DNA of 64,000 nucleotides from a virus: IMG/VR virus record IMGVR_UViG_3300034082_002223, positions 1 through 64,000 of that record; one strand, 5' to 3'. Of this stretch, positions 27,630 to 39,600 are shown piece by piece. A model generated the notes under the pieces. It did not search any database. It was not told where the DNA came from and was given only the letters and a program-made list of their open reading frames with translations. The number at the start of each line of letters is the position of its first letter. Position 1 is the first letter of the stretch. A program made the translations under genes and the position numbers.

Positions 27630-29030
27630 TTATCTATTAGGCTTTGGTCGTATGGATGGTGCTTTTGGTCTTCCTGGGTTCCCTGGACCACGAATAGGGC
27701 GGGTAAGATTACTATTTATGTCTCGTCCTTCTGCAGCACTCGCTCGCTCACGACTATCCATTGTTCCACTGGTTGTGTTGTATGCCTTACGCGGTTTATT
27801 GATGCGGTTTGCTTCATTGTTAGAAAGTCTTTTCCCAGCCGCATTTGACGCTGATATTGAATTGAACTTACCTAGATGTTGTCCAGTTCTTTTATAGTGA
27901 TCCCGAGCACTTTGTTCACCCTTGGGGCCGCTCCAATTTTCTCCACGAGGACCAATTGTTGGAATGAGGACTTCTTTTCCGTTGTCAGTAATTCCCATGC
28001 TTCGAACAGTGCCATAATCTCCACCTGGGAGTTTTACGGCACGGCGCTTTGATACATCGATGTTGCCAGGTTCGATCATTCCATCATTAGAATTGCGAGG
28101 TCTCTTTAACTGCTTCATAGATAATTCAAATTGTTCAAAAGATTTCTGACCTTTGGATTCTTCTTTGCTGTTTCTATATCGATCTAGGAGTCGACGTCCT
28201 TTTGCTGCAAGTTTTGCTGCGTCTTCCAAGTTTCGTGGTACGGGTTCGCCCCACGCTCGCGCTGATAACGCGAGACGAGTCGGTCTTCCTTTCGGATCAA
28301 CCATTGGTCCACGCGGATTCGTAAAGAACCTAACCAAGAAAGAACCTTTGCGACGCATTTTGGTTGGCGTATCTGCCGCACCTTTAACACCGGGTTTAAG
28401 ATTCGCACCTTCTGTCTCCTTGAAATGTTTACGACCAGCAGCGGTTAACCCGCCGTCGGGGTCACGTAATGGTTGTTGTGCGGATTTCATGAATCCTTGA
28501 TCGTTTGTTTCGTTTGCTCGGTATGTCGGCATGGGTGCAGGTCTACGATTTTGATTGGGCGCGGGCCTTCTGAATCCTGGATCGTTTGTTTGTCTGCCTC
28601 GGTTTACTGGCATGGGGGCTGGTCTGCGTCTTGGATTGATTGGCAGTGTTTGATTCGGCATCGGCGCAGGTCCAGGAGGTGGATTTGAACCACTACCCGG
28701 CTTCGCTGGACCCAAACCATACGACGAACGATAAGCAGCAACCTGGCTAGGTGTAGTTAGTTTGTCGTATCCCTGACCCTTACCGGTACGACGAAACTCA
28801 TCAGAAACTGCTCTACGTTCACGAGTATCTGCCGAACCAGAAAAAGCAGCCTTCTCCTCTTCATCAGAAGAATCTTCTTCATCGTCTTCAGACCCGTCGT
28901 CATACAACTCTTCAGTTGGCATAACAACCATTTTCCCATCTTCGTCGATGATGTAATCGTCAGGAAGATCGTCGTATTCTGCGATACGAAGTTTTTTTAC
29001 TTCCCAATTATGAAGATAGTTATCAGACAT
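27630..29030 (-). CDS. Virion-operon protein with DUF6321 and repeats
   Basis: 466 residues; start MSDNYLHNWEVKKL set by an eight-base overlap with the upstream gene. An acidic N-terminus is followed by Pro/Arg/Met repeats of the type RRPAPMP (about 160-200). Residues about 221-281 match DUF6321: RKGSFLVRFFTNPRGPMVDP then RLALSARAWGEPVP. A later VLIPTIGPRG...HYKRTGQHLGKF region resembles a short domain seen in phage ejection and tape proteins. Ends with RGPGNPG like its neighbour. Likely a minor virion or ejected protein. Confidence 0.7.
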   Translation of the reverse strand: MSDNYLHNWEVKKLRIAEYDDLPDDYIIDEDGKMVVMPTEELYDDGSEDDEEDSSDEEEKAAFSGSADTRERRAVSDEFRRTGKGQGYDKLTTPSQVAAYRSSYGLGPAKPGSGSNPPPGPAPMPNQTLPINPRRRPAPMPVNRGRQTNDPGFRRPAPNQNRRPAPMPTYRANETNDQGFMKSAQQPLRDPDGGLTAAGRKHFKETEGANLKPGVKGAADTPTKMRRKGSFLVRFFTNPRGPMVDPKGRPTRLALSARAWGEPVPRNLEDAAKLAAKGRRLLDRYRNSKEESKGQKSFEQFELSMKQLKRPRNSNDGMIEPGNIDVSKRRAVKLPGGDYGTVRSMGITDNGKEVLIPTIGPRGENWSGPKGEQSARDHYKRTGQHLGKFNSISASNAAGKRLSNNEANRINKPRKAYNTTSGTMDSRERASAAEGRDINSNLTRPIRGPGNPGRPKAPSIRPKPNR

Positions 29031-31731
29031 ATCGTCTAGGATTAGGTGTTCCAGGACGGGGAGCGTTGGTCGTACGTCCAGGATTACCAGGTCCACGAAT
29101 TGGTCTTGGTGGTTTTGGTGCCCCTGTGTTCCCTGGACCACGAATTGGCCGTGGTTTACTGGCGCTTCTATTACCACCATAAGTCTGAGCCGTCCCCATT
29201 GCGGAACTATAACCTGCAACGTATTTACTCAGACCTGCTTTGCGTTTTGCAGATTCTGCATCACGCTGGGGGCCCTTAGCGACATCCGTAGCATTAAGGT
29301 GATCACCAAACTGTCGGAATCTTTCACGTCCTGCTGCTTGTTCGTAACTTCCAGGATTTGCTGCCTTATCATCGGTGTCTGGAGGAATCGCCATCTCATC
29401 TTCGTCATCCCAATACATTTCTTCATCAGAACCCTTGCCGGTCCATCTGTCCCATCTAGAACTAAGACTTTCACCATAGAAGCCGCCGCCGCCACCGCCA
29501 GATGATGCTGGTTTTGCACCAGGTCGAGGACCGCGAGGACCACCAGCACCAGGCGAAACATTCCCCGGGCGCGTTCTATTCGGGGTATTCCTCATAGCGG
29601 GTCTAGGCTTGGATGGTGCACCACGCTTCGGTCCTTCGCTACCAAAATTTTGAAGTGCTGCTGATCGACGCACTGCTCCACGTGATGCCATAGTATCAGC
29701 GGAGCCAAATGAACTACCGCCGACATTGCGGCCACTGAAGTAGTTGCCTGCTGCACGCAAACCAGCAGCCTGCTCATCAGTCATGCCCTTGAAATCAATG
29801 TACTCGTCGTACTCGTCGTACTCGTCATAGCCTTGATCGTAAGACTTCTGGTACAAGTACTCGTCGTACTCATCATACTCGTAGCCTTCATCATACGACT
29901 TGCCTGCGAATGATCGAATATTAGGATTAACACTTTGGCGAGGGCCGCCAGCACCAGGCGAACCACTCCACGTCTTCGGCTTACCAAACTTACCCAGTGA
30001 ACCTTGTGAGGGCTTATCTTGACGAGGGACAGCCTGATTGAATGCCATTGGCTTTTGTTGCTGAGGGCGATCAACAGAAGACGGCCCACGCTTAGGTCCT
30101 TCGCTACCAGCAATATCATATGCCGCCTGACGAATACTAGCACCACGACGACCCACAGCAGCACTACGACCCTTAGACTGACCAAGGTCATTGCCACGCA
30201 AGTAATCACCAAAAGAAGTAGGTGCGGCCTTCCCTGGTCCACGAACAGGTCGCGGTGCGGGTCTGCCAGGATTGCCTGCTCCGCGATTCGGACGAATTGT
30301 GCCATTCCTATTATCACCCATAGGGGCACCCGATGCTGAACCAGCCGCCCCAATAGCGGTATTGCCAAAACTTCTTATTCTTTCTTTACCTTTCTGCGGG
30401 TCGCCAAAATATCTTCCCGCAGCAGCAAGACCTGCACGATCTTTAGCAACAGAAGCACCAGCACGAGCATCAGCAGAAGGCCCAGAAGCCTTGTATGGCT
30501 TAGGTGAAGAACCTTGAATCGGCAACTTCTTCATATCGAAGTCGTAATCGTACTCATAATATGCTTCTTCATCCCACGCCGACTTCTGTGGAATACCACC
30601 AGAAATTAGTTGAGCGTTATTATCGCTACCCCAATCCTTCGGTTTATCTTTAGGTTTGTAGTTTTGTGAGGGTAGTGGGGCCGGTTGAATATTCGGTTTT
30701 TTCGCCGGTCCGGGATTTCCAGGACCACGTTCAGGACGAACACGAGGGCGCGGACTTGGGTTCGTCCAAGACCTATTTCTCATAAGATCAGTCATTCTGC
30801 TATTAGCAACGTTTCTTCGTCCAGAATCACCGATATCCATATTGCCAACAGAGGTCGGATGAACATTATTGCCACTTGGCGATTGACCACTAGCCCAATT
30901 CATAAACTGACGACCTCGTTGACGTTCGTCAGCAGCACGAGGACTACCAGGATTATTAGCAGCACCACCACCGCCACCCATAGGCCTCATCATTGCTTTA
31001 TCATCTTCATCGTCGCCTACATACTCTTCATCATAAAGCATGTCCTCTTCAGGCTCATCTTCTTCCTCAGCCTTATATCTACCCCTACCCATGCCACCAG
31101 GACCAGGCCCAGGTAGTGGCGGTCGGGGGCGAAGCCTTTTTTCAAACTTGGGTTTTCTAAGTCTAAGGCCCTCAATGTCAGGGCGAACTGGAACCATCAA
31201 GCCCGCCTTTTCTTCAATAGCCAAAAGTTCCAAATAAGTATCCTCTAAAGACTTCTCTTCAATAGCCAAGAGTTCCGAATACATATCTTCAAGAGATTTC
31301 TCTTCCATATTATTTTCCTTCTCTTCAGTAATAGGACCACCAACGATCCAAGTATCACAAGTACGAGATGAGGCACACTTAAAATCGAAAGCCTCACAAT
31401 AACCAAGATCACCAGCATTAATAACATCCCAAGCAGAATTGCCTGACTCGTTGCCTAAACCTTTATCAATACAATCAAGCATTCTCTTTGTTTGAATAAA
31501 AGCAGCACAGTTACCGCACTTTTGATCACGTGCATCATCAGCAGTAACATTCCAACGCTCTGCCTTAGCATCCCAAAATTCGTTATTTGGTTTCGTTGGA
31601 TTAAGCGGACCATAACCAGCAGTATCAATTGCCTTCTGACGGTTCTTTAGATTGACAGAAATATCGCTAGTAGCAATAGGACAAGAATCATCAACCTTAA
31701 CGTTGATATCATCCCAATGAAAATTGCTCAT
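29023..31731 (-). CDS. HiPIP-like domain plus five repeat modules (virion protein)
   Basis: 902 residues. Residues about 73-127 carry a Cys cluster, CGNCAAFIQTKRMLDC...GYCEAFDFKCASSRTCDTW, similar to high-potential iron-sulphur domains seen in aquatic phages. The rest is low complexity: acidic stretches, tandem Asp-Glu-Tyr repeats, and about five modules of roughly 70 residues, each with a helix A..R....F.........G and a Pro/Arg linker with RGPGNPG. Just downstream of the capsid gene; probably a structural or ejected protein. Confidence 0.65.
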   Translation of the reverse strand: MSNFHWDDINVKVDDSCPIATSDISVNLKNRQKAIDTAGYGPLNPTKPNNEFWDAKAERWNVTADDARDQKCGNCAAFIQTKRMLDCIDKGLGNESGNSAWDVINAGDLGYCEAFDFKCASSRTCDTWIVGGPITEEKENNMEEKSLEDMYSELLAIEEKSLEDTYLELLAIEEKAGLMVPVRPDIEGLRLRKPKFEKRLRPRPPLPGPGPGGMGRGRYKAEEEDEPEEDMLYDEEYVGDDEDDKAMMRPMGGGGGAANNPGSPRAADERQRGRQFMNWASGQSPSGNNVHPTSVGNMDIGDSGRRNVANSRMTDLMRNRSWTNPSPRPRVRPERGPGNPGPAKKPNIQPAPLPSQNYKPKDKPKDWGSDNNAQLISGGIPQKSAWDEEAYYEYDYDFDMKKLPIQGSSPKPYKASGPSADARAGASVAKDRAGLAAAGRYFGDPQKGKERIRSFGNTAIGAAGSASGAPMGDNRNGTIRPNRGAGNPGRPAPRPVRGPGKAAPTSFGDYLRGNDLGQSKGRSAAVGRRGASIRQAAYDIAGSEGPKRGPSSVDRPQQQKPMAFNQAVPRQDKPSQGSLGKFGKPKTWSGSPGAGGPRQSVNPNIRSFAGKSYDEGYEYDEYDEYLYQKSYDQGYDEYDEYDEYIDFKGMTDEQAAGLRAAGNYFSGRNVGGSSFGSADTMASRGAVRRSAALQNFGSEGPKRGAPSKPRPAMRNTPNRTRPGNVSPGAGGPRGPRPGAKPASSGGGGGGFYGESLSSRWDRWTGKGSDEEMYWDDEDEMAIPPDTDDKAANPGSYEQAAGRERFRQFGDHLNATDVAKGPQRDAESAKRKAGLSKYVAGYSSAMGTAQTYGGNRSASKPRPIRGPGNTGAPKPPRPIRGPGNPGRTTNAPRPGTPNPRRYV

Positions 31732-31739
31732 GAAGCACC

Positions 31740-31916
31740 TTAATCCTGATCAAATCTAGTTTTAAAAATTTGTTGTTTTTTCTTTTTCTTCGGTTGTGCT
31801 TCATTGAAAATGATGTCTTCAATGTCATCTGCAGAACCTTTAAAATTTTTAGTGATGCGTTCAATGTCTTCCCAATTGAAGTCATCTTCATCATCAAAAT
31901 GATTTTGCTTTCCCAT
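31740..31916 (-). CDS. Small acidic/basic protein (58 residues)
   Basis: Starts MGKQNHFDDEDDFNWEDIER. Acidic N-terminal half followed by a PKKKKKQQ patch. It sits between the terminator after the capsid gene and the 902-residue gene. The downstream start lies nine bases after its stop. Too short for a family call; could be a minor scaffold or decoration protein. Confidence 0.6.
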   Translation of the reverse strand: MGKQNHFDDEDDFNWEDIERITKNFKGSADDIEDIIFNEAQPKKKKKQQIFKTRFDQD

Positions 31917-31957
31917 AACACTTCTTATTATCTCACAAGTTTTGTAGTTATAAATGA

Positions 31958-31996
31958 GAAACCCCCCAGAGGATTCGCATCCAACCGGGGGGTTTC
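31958..31996 (-). terminator. Rho-independent-type hairpin after the capsid gene
   Basis: GAAACCCCCC (31958-31967) pairs with GGGGGGTTTC (31987-31996), a 10-bp perfect stem with a 19-base loop. It lies 24 bases after the capsid stop codon. The minus-strand reading is followed by TCATTTATAA, a weak T-run, so it should reduce but may not stop transcription into the genes to the left. Confidence 0.7.
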
Positions 31997-32019
31997 ACAC
32001 TAATTATTTTGTTTGCTTA

Positions 32020-33327
32020 TCAGGCAGGCTTGGCGTCGAAGTTAACCTTGACGAATGCTTCCGGACGCTTAACAGCAAGAGCCAAACGCTGTTCGGCCAA
32101 CACCACAATGGCGTTACGGACGAAGAAGTCGCTGTGCTGTTCGCTGATACGGATACTGGCCTGCTCACGGTCGTACAACTGTGCGCCGGTACCGAATGCA
32201 CCGACAAGTGCGGTACCTTCGGCGATGGCTGGAGTTTCGACAATCGGGATACGCCACAACTTGGGCTCGCCACCCATAGCGACCGAAACCGCTACGAGGT
32301 ACTGACCTTGTGAATCCTTGGTCAATTCGATGTCTTCCCAGTCGTTCGGGTGCATAACGATGCCGGTTGGCTCGTAGTAGGCGAGGAACGACAAGGTTGC
32401 GGCACGACGAATCGCGTCAGCCTTGGTGTCGACTACGGGGAGGGTGGCACCTGATGACCAGTCGTATTCCTGAATGCCGGTAGTAGTCAAAACACCCTGA
32501 AGGTTTTCACCAGTACCGTCACCAGCAAGAATCTGTGCATCTTCCTGCAAACGAAGACCGTACATCAATTCGTTGTCGATGATCGAACGCAATTGCGGTT
32601 CGTCAGCAAGAACGTTGCGGTGTGCGGCTTCCCAGTGAGCGATGGTGCGGACCGGAGCCTGCTCGCCTACGAAGGTGAATGACGACTGCGGCTTGACACC
32701 GAAGTTGGTGTTGTCGTTGTTGCGCTGTGCAACTGCAGCAGCGTTATTGGCGAAACCAGTCATACGGAAGTATTCAATAACTTGTGCGGTTGTGGTACGA
32801 ACCGGGAACAAGTCACGAACACGCTTGGTGCGCATCGGAGGAACAACGATAGGGTCACGCTGAACAGCGCCAAACGTTCCGGGGGTTCCGGTCGGGAGGG
32901 CCGAGTACATGTCCTTCTGGTTGTATGAACCGGTGAGAACTGCATTGGTTGTGAATGGTGAGGTCATGTTCGCGCCATTGCGGCCACCGTTGAGTGACTT
33001 GAATTCTGCGGACTGGATGAACTCATCACCGATTGACTTGAATGAGGTGCGACCGTTGTACGATGCACCTGCAGCAGCCGAGCCACCGACGGAAGAGTAT
33101 CCCGAGCGGTTCCACTCTTCAGCAGCACTCATACCCTGAAGGCCATCGATAAGGCTTTTAATTTCCTTGATGTCCTTCATGTTGACGTCGAATGCTGACT
33201 TTTGAGCGGCTGAAACTACGACGGTGCCGTTTTCAATTTTGAATGAATCTGCGATGGCCTTATTGTCGGTCATCTTCTGACGAAGTGCGGTCTGCAATTC
33301 GTTCAGGCGAGCGGTGTCTTGTGACAT
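32020..33327 (-). CDS. HK97-fold major capsid protein
   Basis: 435 residues behind AGGAG. N-terminal coiled-coil delta-like region (1-85: MSQDTARLNELQTALR..., ending LIDGLQG), then the phage_capsid domain: FGAVQRDPIVVPP, RVRDLFPVRTTTA, TAQVIEYFRMTG (N-arm to E-loop), APVRTIAHWEAAHRNVLAD (spine helix), DAQILAGDGTGENLQGVLTT, YYEPTGIVMHPNDWE and the C-terminal LAEQRLALAVKRPEAFVKV. This is the classical head lattice protein. The gene ends in a strong hairpin. Confidence 0.95.
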   Translation of the reverse strand: MSQDTARLNELQTALRQKMTDNKAIADSFKIENGTVVVSAAQKSAFDVNMKDIKEIKSLIDGLQGMSAAEEWNRSGYSSVGGSAAAGASYNGRTSFKSIGDEFIQSAEFKSLNGGRNGANMTSPFTTNAVLTGSYNQKDMYSALPTGTPGTFGAVQRDPIVVPPMRTKRVRDLFPVRTTTAQVIEYFRMTGFANNAAAVAQRNNDNTNFGVKPQSSFTFVGEQAPVRTIAHWEAAHRNVLADEPQLRSIIDNELMYGLRLQEDAQILAGDGTGENLQGVLTTTGIQEYDWSSGATLPVVDTKADAIRRAATLSFLAYYEPTGIVMHPNDWEDIELTKDSQGQYLVAVSVAMGGEPKLWRIPIVETPAIAEGTALVGAFGTGAQLYDREQASIRISEQHSDFFVRNAIVVLAEQRLALAVKRPEAFVKVNFDAKPA

Positions 33328-33407
33328 TTTTTACTCCTAGTTGAGGGTTGTTGGGTTGTTGTTTGCTTGGCTTAGGTAAGCACCCAGCCCTGTCTTACTA
33401 AACTACA

Positions 33408-33435
33408 TTATTATGCTGCTACTTTAGTGCAACAA
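33408..33435 (-). promoter_or_regulatory. Candidate promoter for the capsid gene
   Basis: Minus strand TTGTTG at 33430-33435, 16-bp spacer, TAATAA at 33408-33413, followed by a GTAAG/CTTAC hairpin in the leader. The match is modest; the gene may also be read from upstream. Confidence 0.3.
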
Positions 33436-33459
33436 TAGCAAATTTTATCAGTATTTTAT

Positions 33460-33663
33460 TTAATGACGACTATTTTCTGGTTCTACTGATTCCGTGCGTT
33501 TAACAATGTTGCGTCGGAACGTTTTTTTGATCTTTTCTAACAGTGTTTGGCTTTTTTCTGGCATGTTAAATGCGGCGGCGTTTACTTCTAAGGCGTACGC
33601 TTTTGCTTTTCTAATTTGATCATCCGTAAATGAACCGTTTGGTCCTTTTGGTCGTTGCAGCAT
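33460..33663 (-). CDS. Small unknown protein upstream of capsid
   Basis: 67 residues, starting one base after the stop of the giant upstream gene. MLQRPKGPNGSFTDDQIRK then a basic helix (KSQTLLEKIKKTFRRNIVKR). No family recognised; position between giant protein and capsid suggests a scaffold or assembly role (inference). Confidence 0.6.
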   Translation of the reverse strand: MLQRPKGPNGSFTDDQIRKAKAYALEVNAAAFNMPEKSQTLLEKIKKTFRRNIVKRTESVEPENSRH

Positions 33664-33664
33664 G

Positions 33665-36600
33665 TCAGGCTTCTTCCACTAAATTTTGTGAAATGTTAAT
33701 AGGCGTCGATAATTCTTGTAGTTTTGGTGATTGAGCAATAAGATAATCTACTGCTTTTTGTGCTTGGCTTGCGGCACGTTGAATTGCGGTAGGGTCATCT
33801 TTTAATATTTCGATCCATGATTTCAAATATTGGGCGTGTTGTTTTTGAGGTGTTGCTTCCATCCCAAGGAGTGCCATTAGATAAGCAGAACCTATTTCTG
33901 CTACTAATTCTTCAAAAGCATATTCTGGTGTCCCAAATCGGTTCATATTTGGGCGGTCGGCTCTTTTTTTATTTCCTGTCCAGTGAATCAATTCGTGAGA
34001 AAGTGTTGCATAGTATGCGCTTGGGTCATTAAAGGCTGAGAACGGGGGCATATTGATGTAGTCACTAGCCGGACTATAGTATGCAGAATCTCCATTGATT
34101 GTTTTAATATTGGGAAGAATTTGTCCAAAGATTTCTTCTAGAGCAGGAATTCTTTCTTCTGGAGAAAGCCTTGGAGGGAGGAAATCATCTGGATTCGCCC
34201 CAGTAACTTGGGCAATATTAAAAACCGTGAAGGCACTAGGGGTCAAGAACGTATCCTTGGTCGGGGTGCCATCTGGGAGTTTGACGTCGCGTTCGCGAGA
34301 AACCCACTTAATTCCGGTCAAACCCCTTTCGCCTCTTTGAACTTGGGCGCCAAGTGCTTCCCATTGCTTGTATGTGGCCCATACAGGATACTCGTATTTA
34401 CGATTCTGTTGGACAAGAGAAAAAAGGATGACATTAAACCCGCCATATTGTCTGCCAGTGGAAGCGTTTCTTGGAATTGTCGTCCCCAAATTCCAAGGAC
34501 GTTCCCAATTCCCATCAACAGATTCCTCTAGGGCTGCAATGAGTGCATCAGAAACAGTTTTATAGATTTCTTCTGACCTATTTGCTCTCCCTGTTTCAGA
34601 AGTTGGCTTCGATCTGCTCGCCATACCGTTTACACGATTGATCGATTGTTCAATTCTTTGTGATTTAGGTATTTTGGAAATTGTTGGACGGTTATTGGAG
34701 TTATAAATCAACATTTCATTTGGCCCAAGTTCACCACTGGCTATTGAAGGCGTTGGTCGCTTCTTACGAATCGGTTCAGCGATTGAAAAATCTGGAAGAT
34801 TATTAATATTGCTCATAATTCCATAGTCAGAAAGCATCGCTTCTGTAGCAACAGAACTATTCAGTTTACTTTTAACTATCTTTGTTGTTGGAGATAACAA
34901 TTCTTTGCGATCATTCAACATATCGCGTGCAATTAATTGAGAATTTATTTTATTCCACTCATTAATTGGAATACTGAGTGGAACATTTTGTCCAGAAGAC
35001 TTAATTGCCTTGACATATCCTGATTTATCTTTATTTTCAATGAATTTTCTAACATCTATGGGTTGTCCATCACCGAATTTGAATGTTCCAAACTGATCAA
35101 TAATGTTATTTACTGCAGATATTTGATTATCTAACTCAGAATTCTTGATAGAGAAATCTTCATTGATTCCAGGAACATCATTAAGATGTCCATAAATAAT
35201 TTGTATTTTAGATACTAGGGGATCAATGTTTGCATCTGGACGCTTGGCATTACTCATCTTGCCAATTTCTAGCAATGCATCATTGGCATCAGACAAAAGA
35301 ACATTGCCTGGAGTATTTATTAAATCTTCTGTCGACATATCAGAATAATTACGTGATCTCAAACCACGGACAACCATTTTAGGTGTTTTATTCCTGTCAA
35401 GACCAATAGCGCCATCAAGTTTTGTCTGACTATCAACTATGGCATCACGCAAATCCACACCATCTAATATCGCTCCGGTAAGATCGGCACCAGACAAGTC
35501 TATCTTGCCTTGTATTTTAGCATCAGCAAAATTTGCGTCAGTAAGATTTGCGCCCTTGAATGAGACATTTCGACCAATTATTGCATTTCTAAAATTAGCA
35601 CCAACCAAATTTGCATGATTAAATTTTATATTGTTCAATGTACTCTTATTGAAGTTTGATTTAAACAAAGAACTTCCAGTTAAATCCACATTTGCCATTG
35701 TTGAATTAAAAAAAGTGCTTTCATTAAAGGTTGATCGTCGTAAATCAGTATTGGAAATTTCTGATTTACTCAAATTTCTACGTAATAATTCAAGTTTCTT
35801 GGCATCTAGCGGCCCATCAATTTTCAAAACACCATCAACAAGATTTTTACGAAGCAAATCGGCATCATCGTTGCCAATAACACCAAGAGGAATCTTGTGA
35901 GTTGATGGTTTTTGCGTATTGGTCCCATTATTCTCCGCAATTGGCAACGACATACCTTCAGGCAATTTGGTTGTTGAATCAAATTTTGAATTCATTAACT
36001 GCTCTACGGTAATATTCGATCCACGCAAATCCGCACCACGAAAATCTGAATTCCATAAGACGGCATTTTCAAAATTGGTATTTTTTAAATTCGCTTTGTT
36101 GAAATTTGTTGAAATCATTAGTGCGCCAGATAAATCAACTCCCTCAAATTGGGAATTTGGCATTTGTGCTGCACTCAATATTGAGTAACGTAAATCAGCA
36201 GGTTTGGAATTTGTTTTGCCAAATATGACTCCAGAACCATTGAGATTACTTAAGTTGGAACTAAACAACGATGACTCTGTTAAGTCAATTCCACCCAAAT
36301 GTGCTCTTGTAAGGTTTGCATAATCCATGTTTCTGTTTTTGAAATCAATACGAGGGTCGACATGTATCGAAATCATTTCTGCCATACGCAAATTATTGTT
36401 GTTTAGGTCCCTTGTTGTAAGCGGATTTCGTGGAGTGAATCCAGAGAATACTGAACCTCCGAAAATCTCATCTTTTTCTATAGATTGTCCAAGTTGATTT
36501 CGTGAACGCATACCAGAAGTGGCAATTCCTTCATTTTTTAACGCTATTTTTTCAAAATAAGCAGTAGCGGCAGCGTTGGTGTCCCAATCATTGATATTGC

Positions 36601-39600
36601 TTGGGAATTCAAATGAAGCAACAGGTTTGAGTTGACCGAAAACTTGGAATTCCCCCATTGTGGACGGTCCAGCCTCTGTAGTTGCCTCATCGCGAGGAAC
36701 TCTTACAAGATAAGTCTTACTGCTGGGGGTGTCTCGTCGGCTATAACCAAAATTTGGTCCACTGCCAGCAAATTCGTAACTTAAATGTTCTTCATTACGT
36801 TTAGCAGGACCGTACTGCTTGCTTAATCTTTGAAGAACTTCTTTGTTGAAGTCAATACTGTTGGATGCTTGATCAAGAAGGTACTCTGAAGAAATTTTAT
36901 TGTCTAAATCATCGGCACTGTAGTCATTAAAAATTCTTCCAGTGGGTTTTTGTGCTCCCAATTGAAGTGATTTAGCCAATTTTGCTCCACGCCATTCACC
37001 AGTTTTACTAAAATGATCAACAACTTCCTGCCATGCGGTCAGGTCTTTCTCTGCCGTTTCGTACTTTCGGACAATCATGTCCCTGCCGACTTTATTTAAA
37101 CGTTTTGTATCCATTGATCCACGACCAGGGATGCCTCCACCACCAGCGTCAAGGCTAAAGTTGGGGTCAAGAATGCCATTTTCAAGTTCTGGATGACCAG
37201 TATGTGTTAAATAAATATAATCATCTGAAATAAGTGGATTTTCGTCTCCATATCTCAAGTTATTAATTTCTTTCCCACGTTTTACTAAAGCATCAAAATC
37301 CGGCATGTCACGCAAAGTAGCAAAATTGATGTGCAATGGTTCAGCGCCATTATTTATTTCTTCAATATTCTTTAGTCGCCCACGAACATGCTTTAGTTGA
37401 GCATCAATGTTATTTAAATACAAATCAAAGTTATTTTTCATTTGTTCTTTTGTCTGATTTTTTAACAGACTTTCGGCAGTATGATTTTTTGTTATTCCAG
37501 ATTTCGCATTTGGTGTTCTTGGCATAGAAACATTGAAATCTTCACCAAGCCATTCACCAGTTTTTTCCCAATGCGCAATTGCTTTCTTAATAGATGATTG
37601 TTCGCTTTCCAAAATTTCTGAGAGATCACGCAGACTATCTTCACCATAAGTATTTTTTAAAGCGATACTTGATTCACCAAATTTGTCGTAATCAGTTACA
37701 TCTTCCCATTCGCCGAGACGACGTGATCGCATCCCAACTTTGTCACCCATCGAAGAAAGACCTCTTCTGCTAGACATTCCGGTACGGGTTAAATTCTTTT
37801 TATTTGATGGAGAGTTACTCTCCCAATAATCACGAACAAACTTTGCCCCAGTTGGACTAAAGAAAGAATTAAACACCTGATTATTCAATATTTCAAACGA
37901 ACCATCCGTTAAACGTTTGGCTACAAGTTTTGGGACATCTCCACTGTTATCGTAAAGAAAAAATTCATCATAAAGACCGTCAGTTATCTGACGAGAAACA
38001 GAATCAGGCCCACTTCTAAGTTCTCTCGCAATTTGCGAACCAAAATATGTCGGTATATTCGCTCCGCCGTTACGTTTCCTTTCCGCAACTCTTTGATCTG
38101 CGAGATCATCAGGAATCCACACAAAATGACCTGAAGTCTTATATCCTCGTCTGCGCATATTGGTTAGATGTTCGCGACGCTTGCCCGTACCCTGGACAAC
38201 CATATGCATTCGCTGTAATGCGGCATCATCCATGATTTTGTCGGTGGCAACCCGTGAGGCTTGATGCACTGCACTGGCCCCCTGCCCGCCATTCCAGCCA
38301 ACTAACCCTGTTTTTATTTCGTCGGGATCAATATGCGCGGCAGAACTTTGATTTGGCACACCGTCCATTACCCCTCTGGCTACTAATGTCGATTTTCCGG
38401 AACCGGTAGTGCCACCAACGAAATATAATGTTGGTTCGTCTTGATTGGATTCTTCTGGGTTGACACGCCCGAGTATTTTTTGGCCCATTTCTCTACCACC
38501 AGAACCTTGGCGTCCCTGTGAGTTATATGACCTGAATCCTTCAACGACTGATCGCCTGTATTGACTCTGAACCCCTGGGGAGGAAGATAACTGGACGGAT
38601 AGCGACATATCCGATAAATACTCAGGATTTTTTTCAACCCATTTCATAGATTCTGATAATGAATCTTCATCTATTTCATATCTTTTTTTAAGAAAATCAC
38701 TCAAACTTGGGTTATCTAAATCACGTTTGTTTGGCAAAGAAGAAATTCTGCTAGCAAAACCTCCAGAACCATCTATGGGAGTGAATATTTGTTCAACTTC
38801 CCAAGGTGCAATGCCGAATGATTCGCTAATATTCTCTTTAGCAGTAGCATCAACTTTTGCTCTTTTACTTGGGTCGGAACTAGTTAGGGCAGCAATTGTT
38901 TCTGCTAACCATTCAATTCTTGCTGTCGTTGCATACTCAGATATTTTTGCTGCTGAGGCATGCTCTGATTCATTACCCCATTTGGCGTCGTGATAGGAGG
39001 ATGCTTTTTCCTTATTCCTGGACATTTGAATAAGTCCTTCATAAAGTTCAGAAAATTGTAAAGCGTAATGTGCTCTTGCTTTATCATTTTGAACTGCAGC
39101 CATTGCTTCCCACGCGTGACCCATTTCGTGGCGTACAGCATCTTCGATTGACATCCCGTGATCGAATTCAACCCACGTATAGTTCATTGCTATGACACCA
39201 AGATGGGCCCAGCCGCCACCGCTTTCACCCCACCCTTCAGTGTTATTGCCATACCAGGCCAATGCTGGAACATACTCTGTGGCCACAATTGGTGGAACGC
39301 CATAACGACGAACCATTTCCAAAACACCAGGGTTATCTTTGATTTGCTTAATGAAAGCATCACGCATTTTGGCTGTTGCTTCAAAGTCTGGATTTGCCTG
39401 CATGAGTCGGCTCCATGCAGTTCTTGCTTTGTTTTTTGTGAATGGATTTGTGCGGACTAATTGTTTTAGTTCTTCGGCAGATGCGGGCATGCTACTTCTG
39501 ATTAGATCGATAATTTCGTCATCGTCCATATAGCGATATTTTTCATCAATTGGTTCAAAAGTTGATTCAAATAATTTCAAATATTTTCGGGCATACTTTT

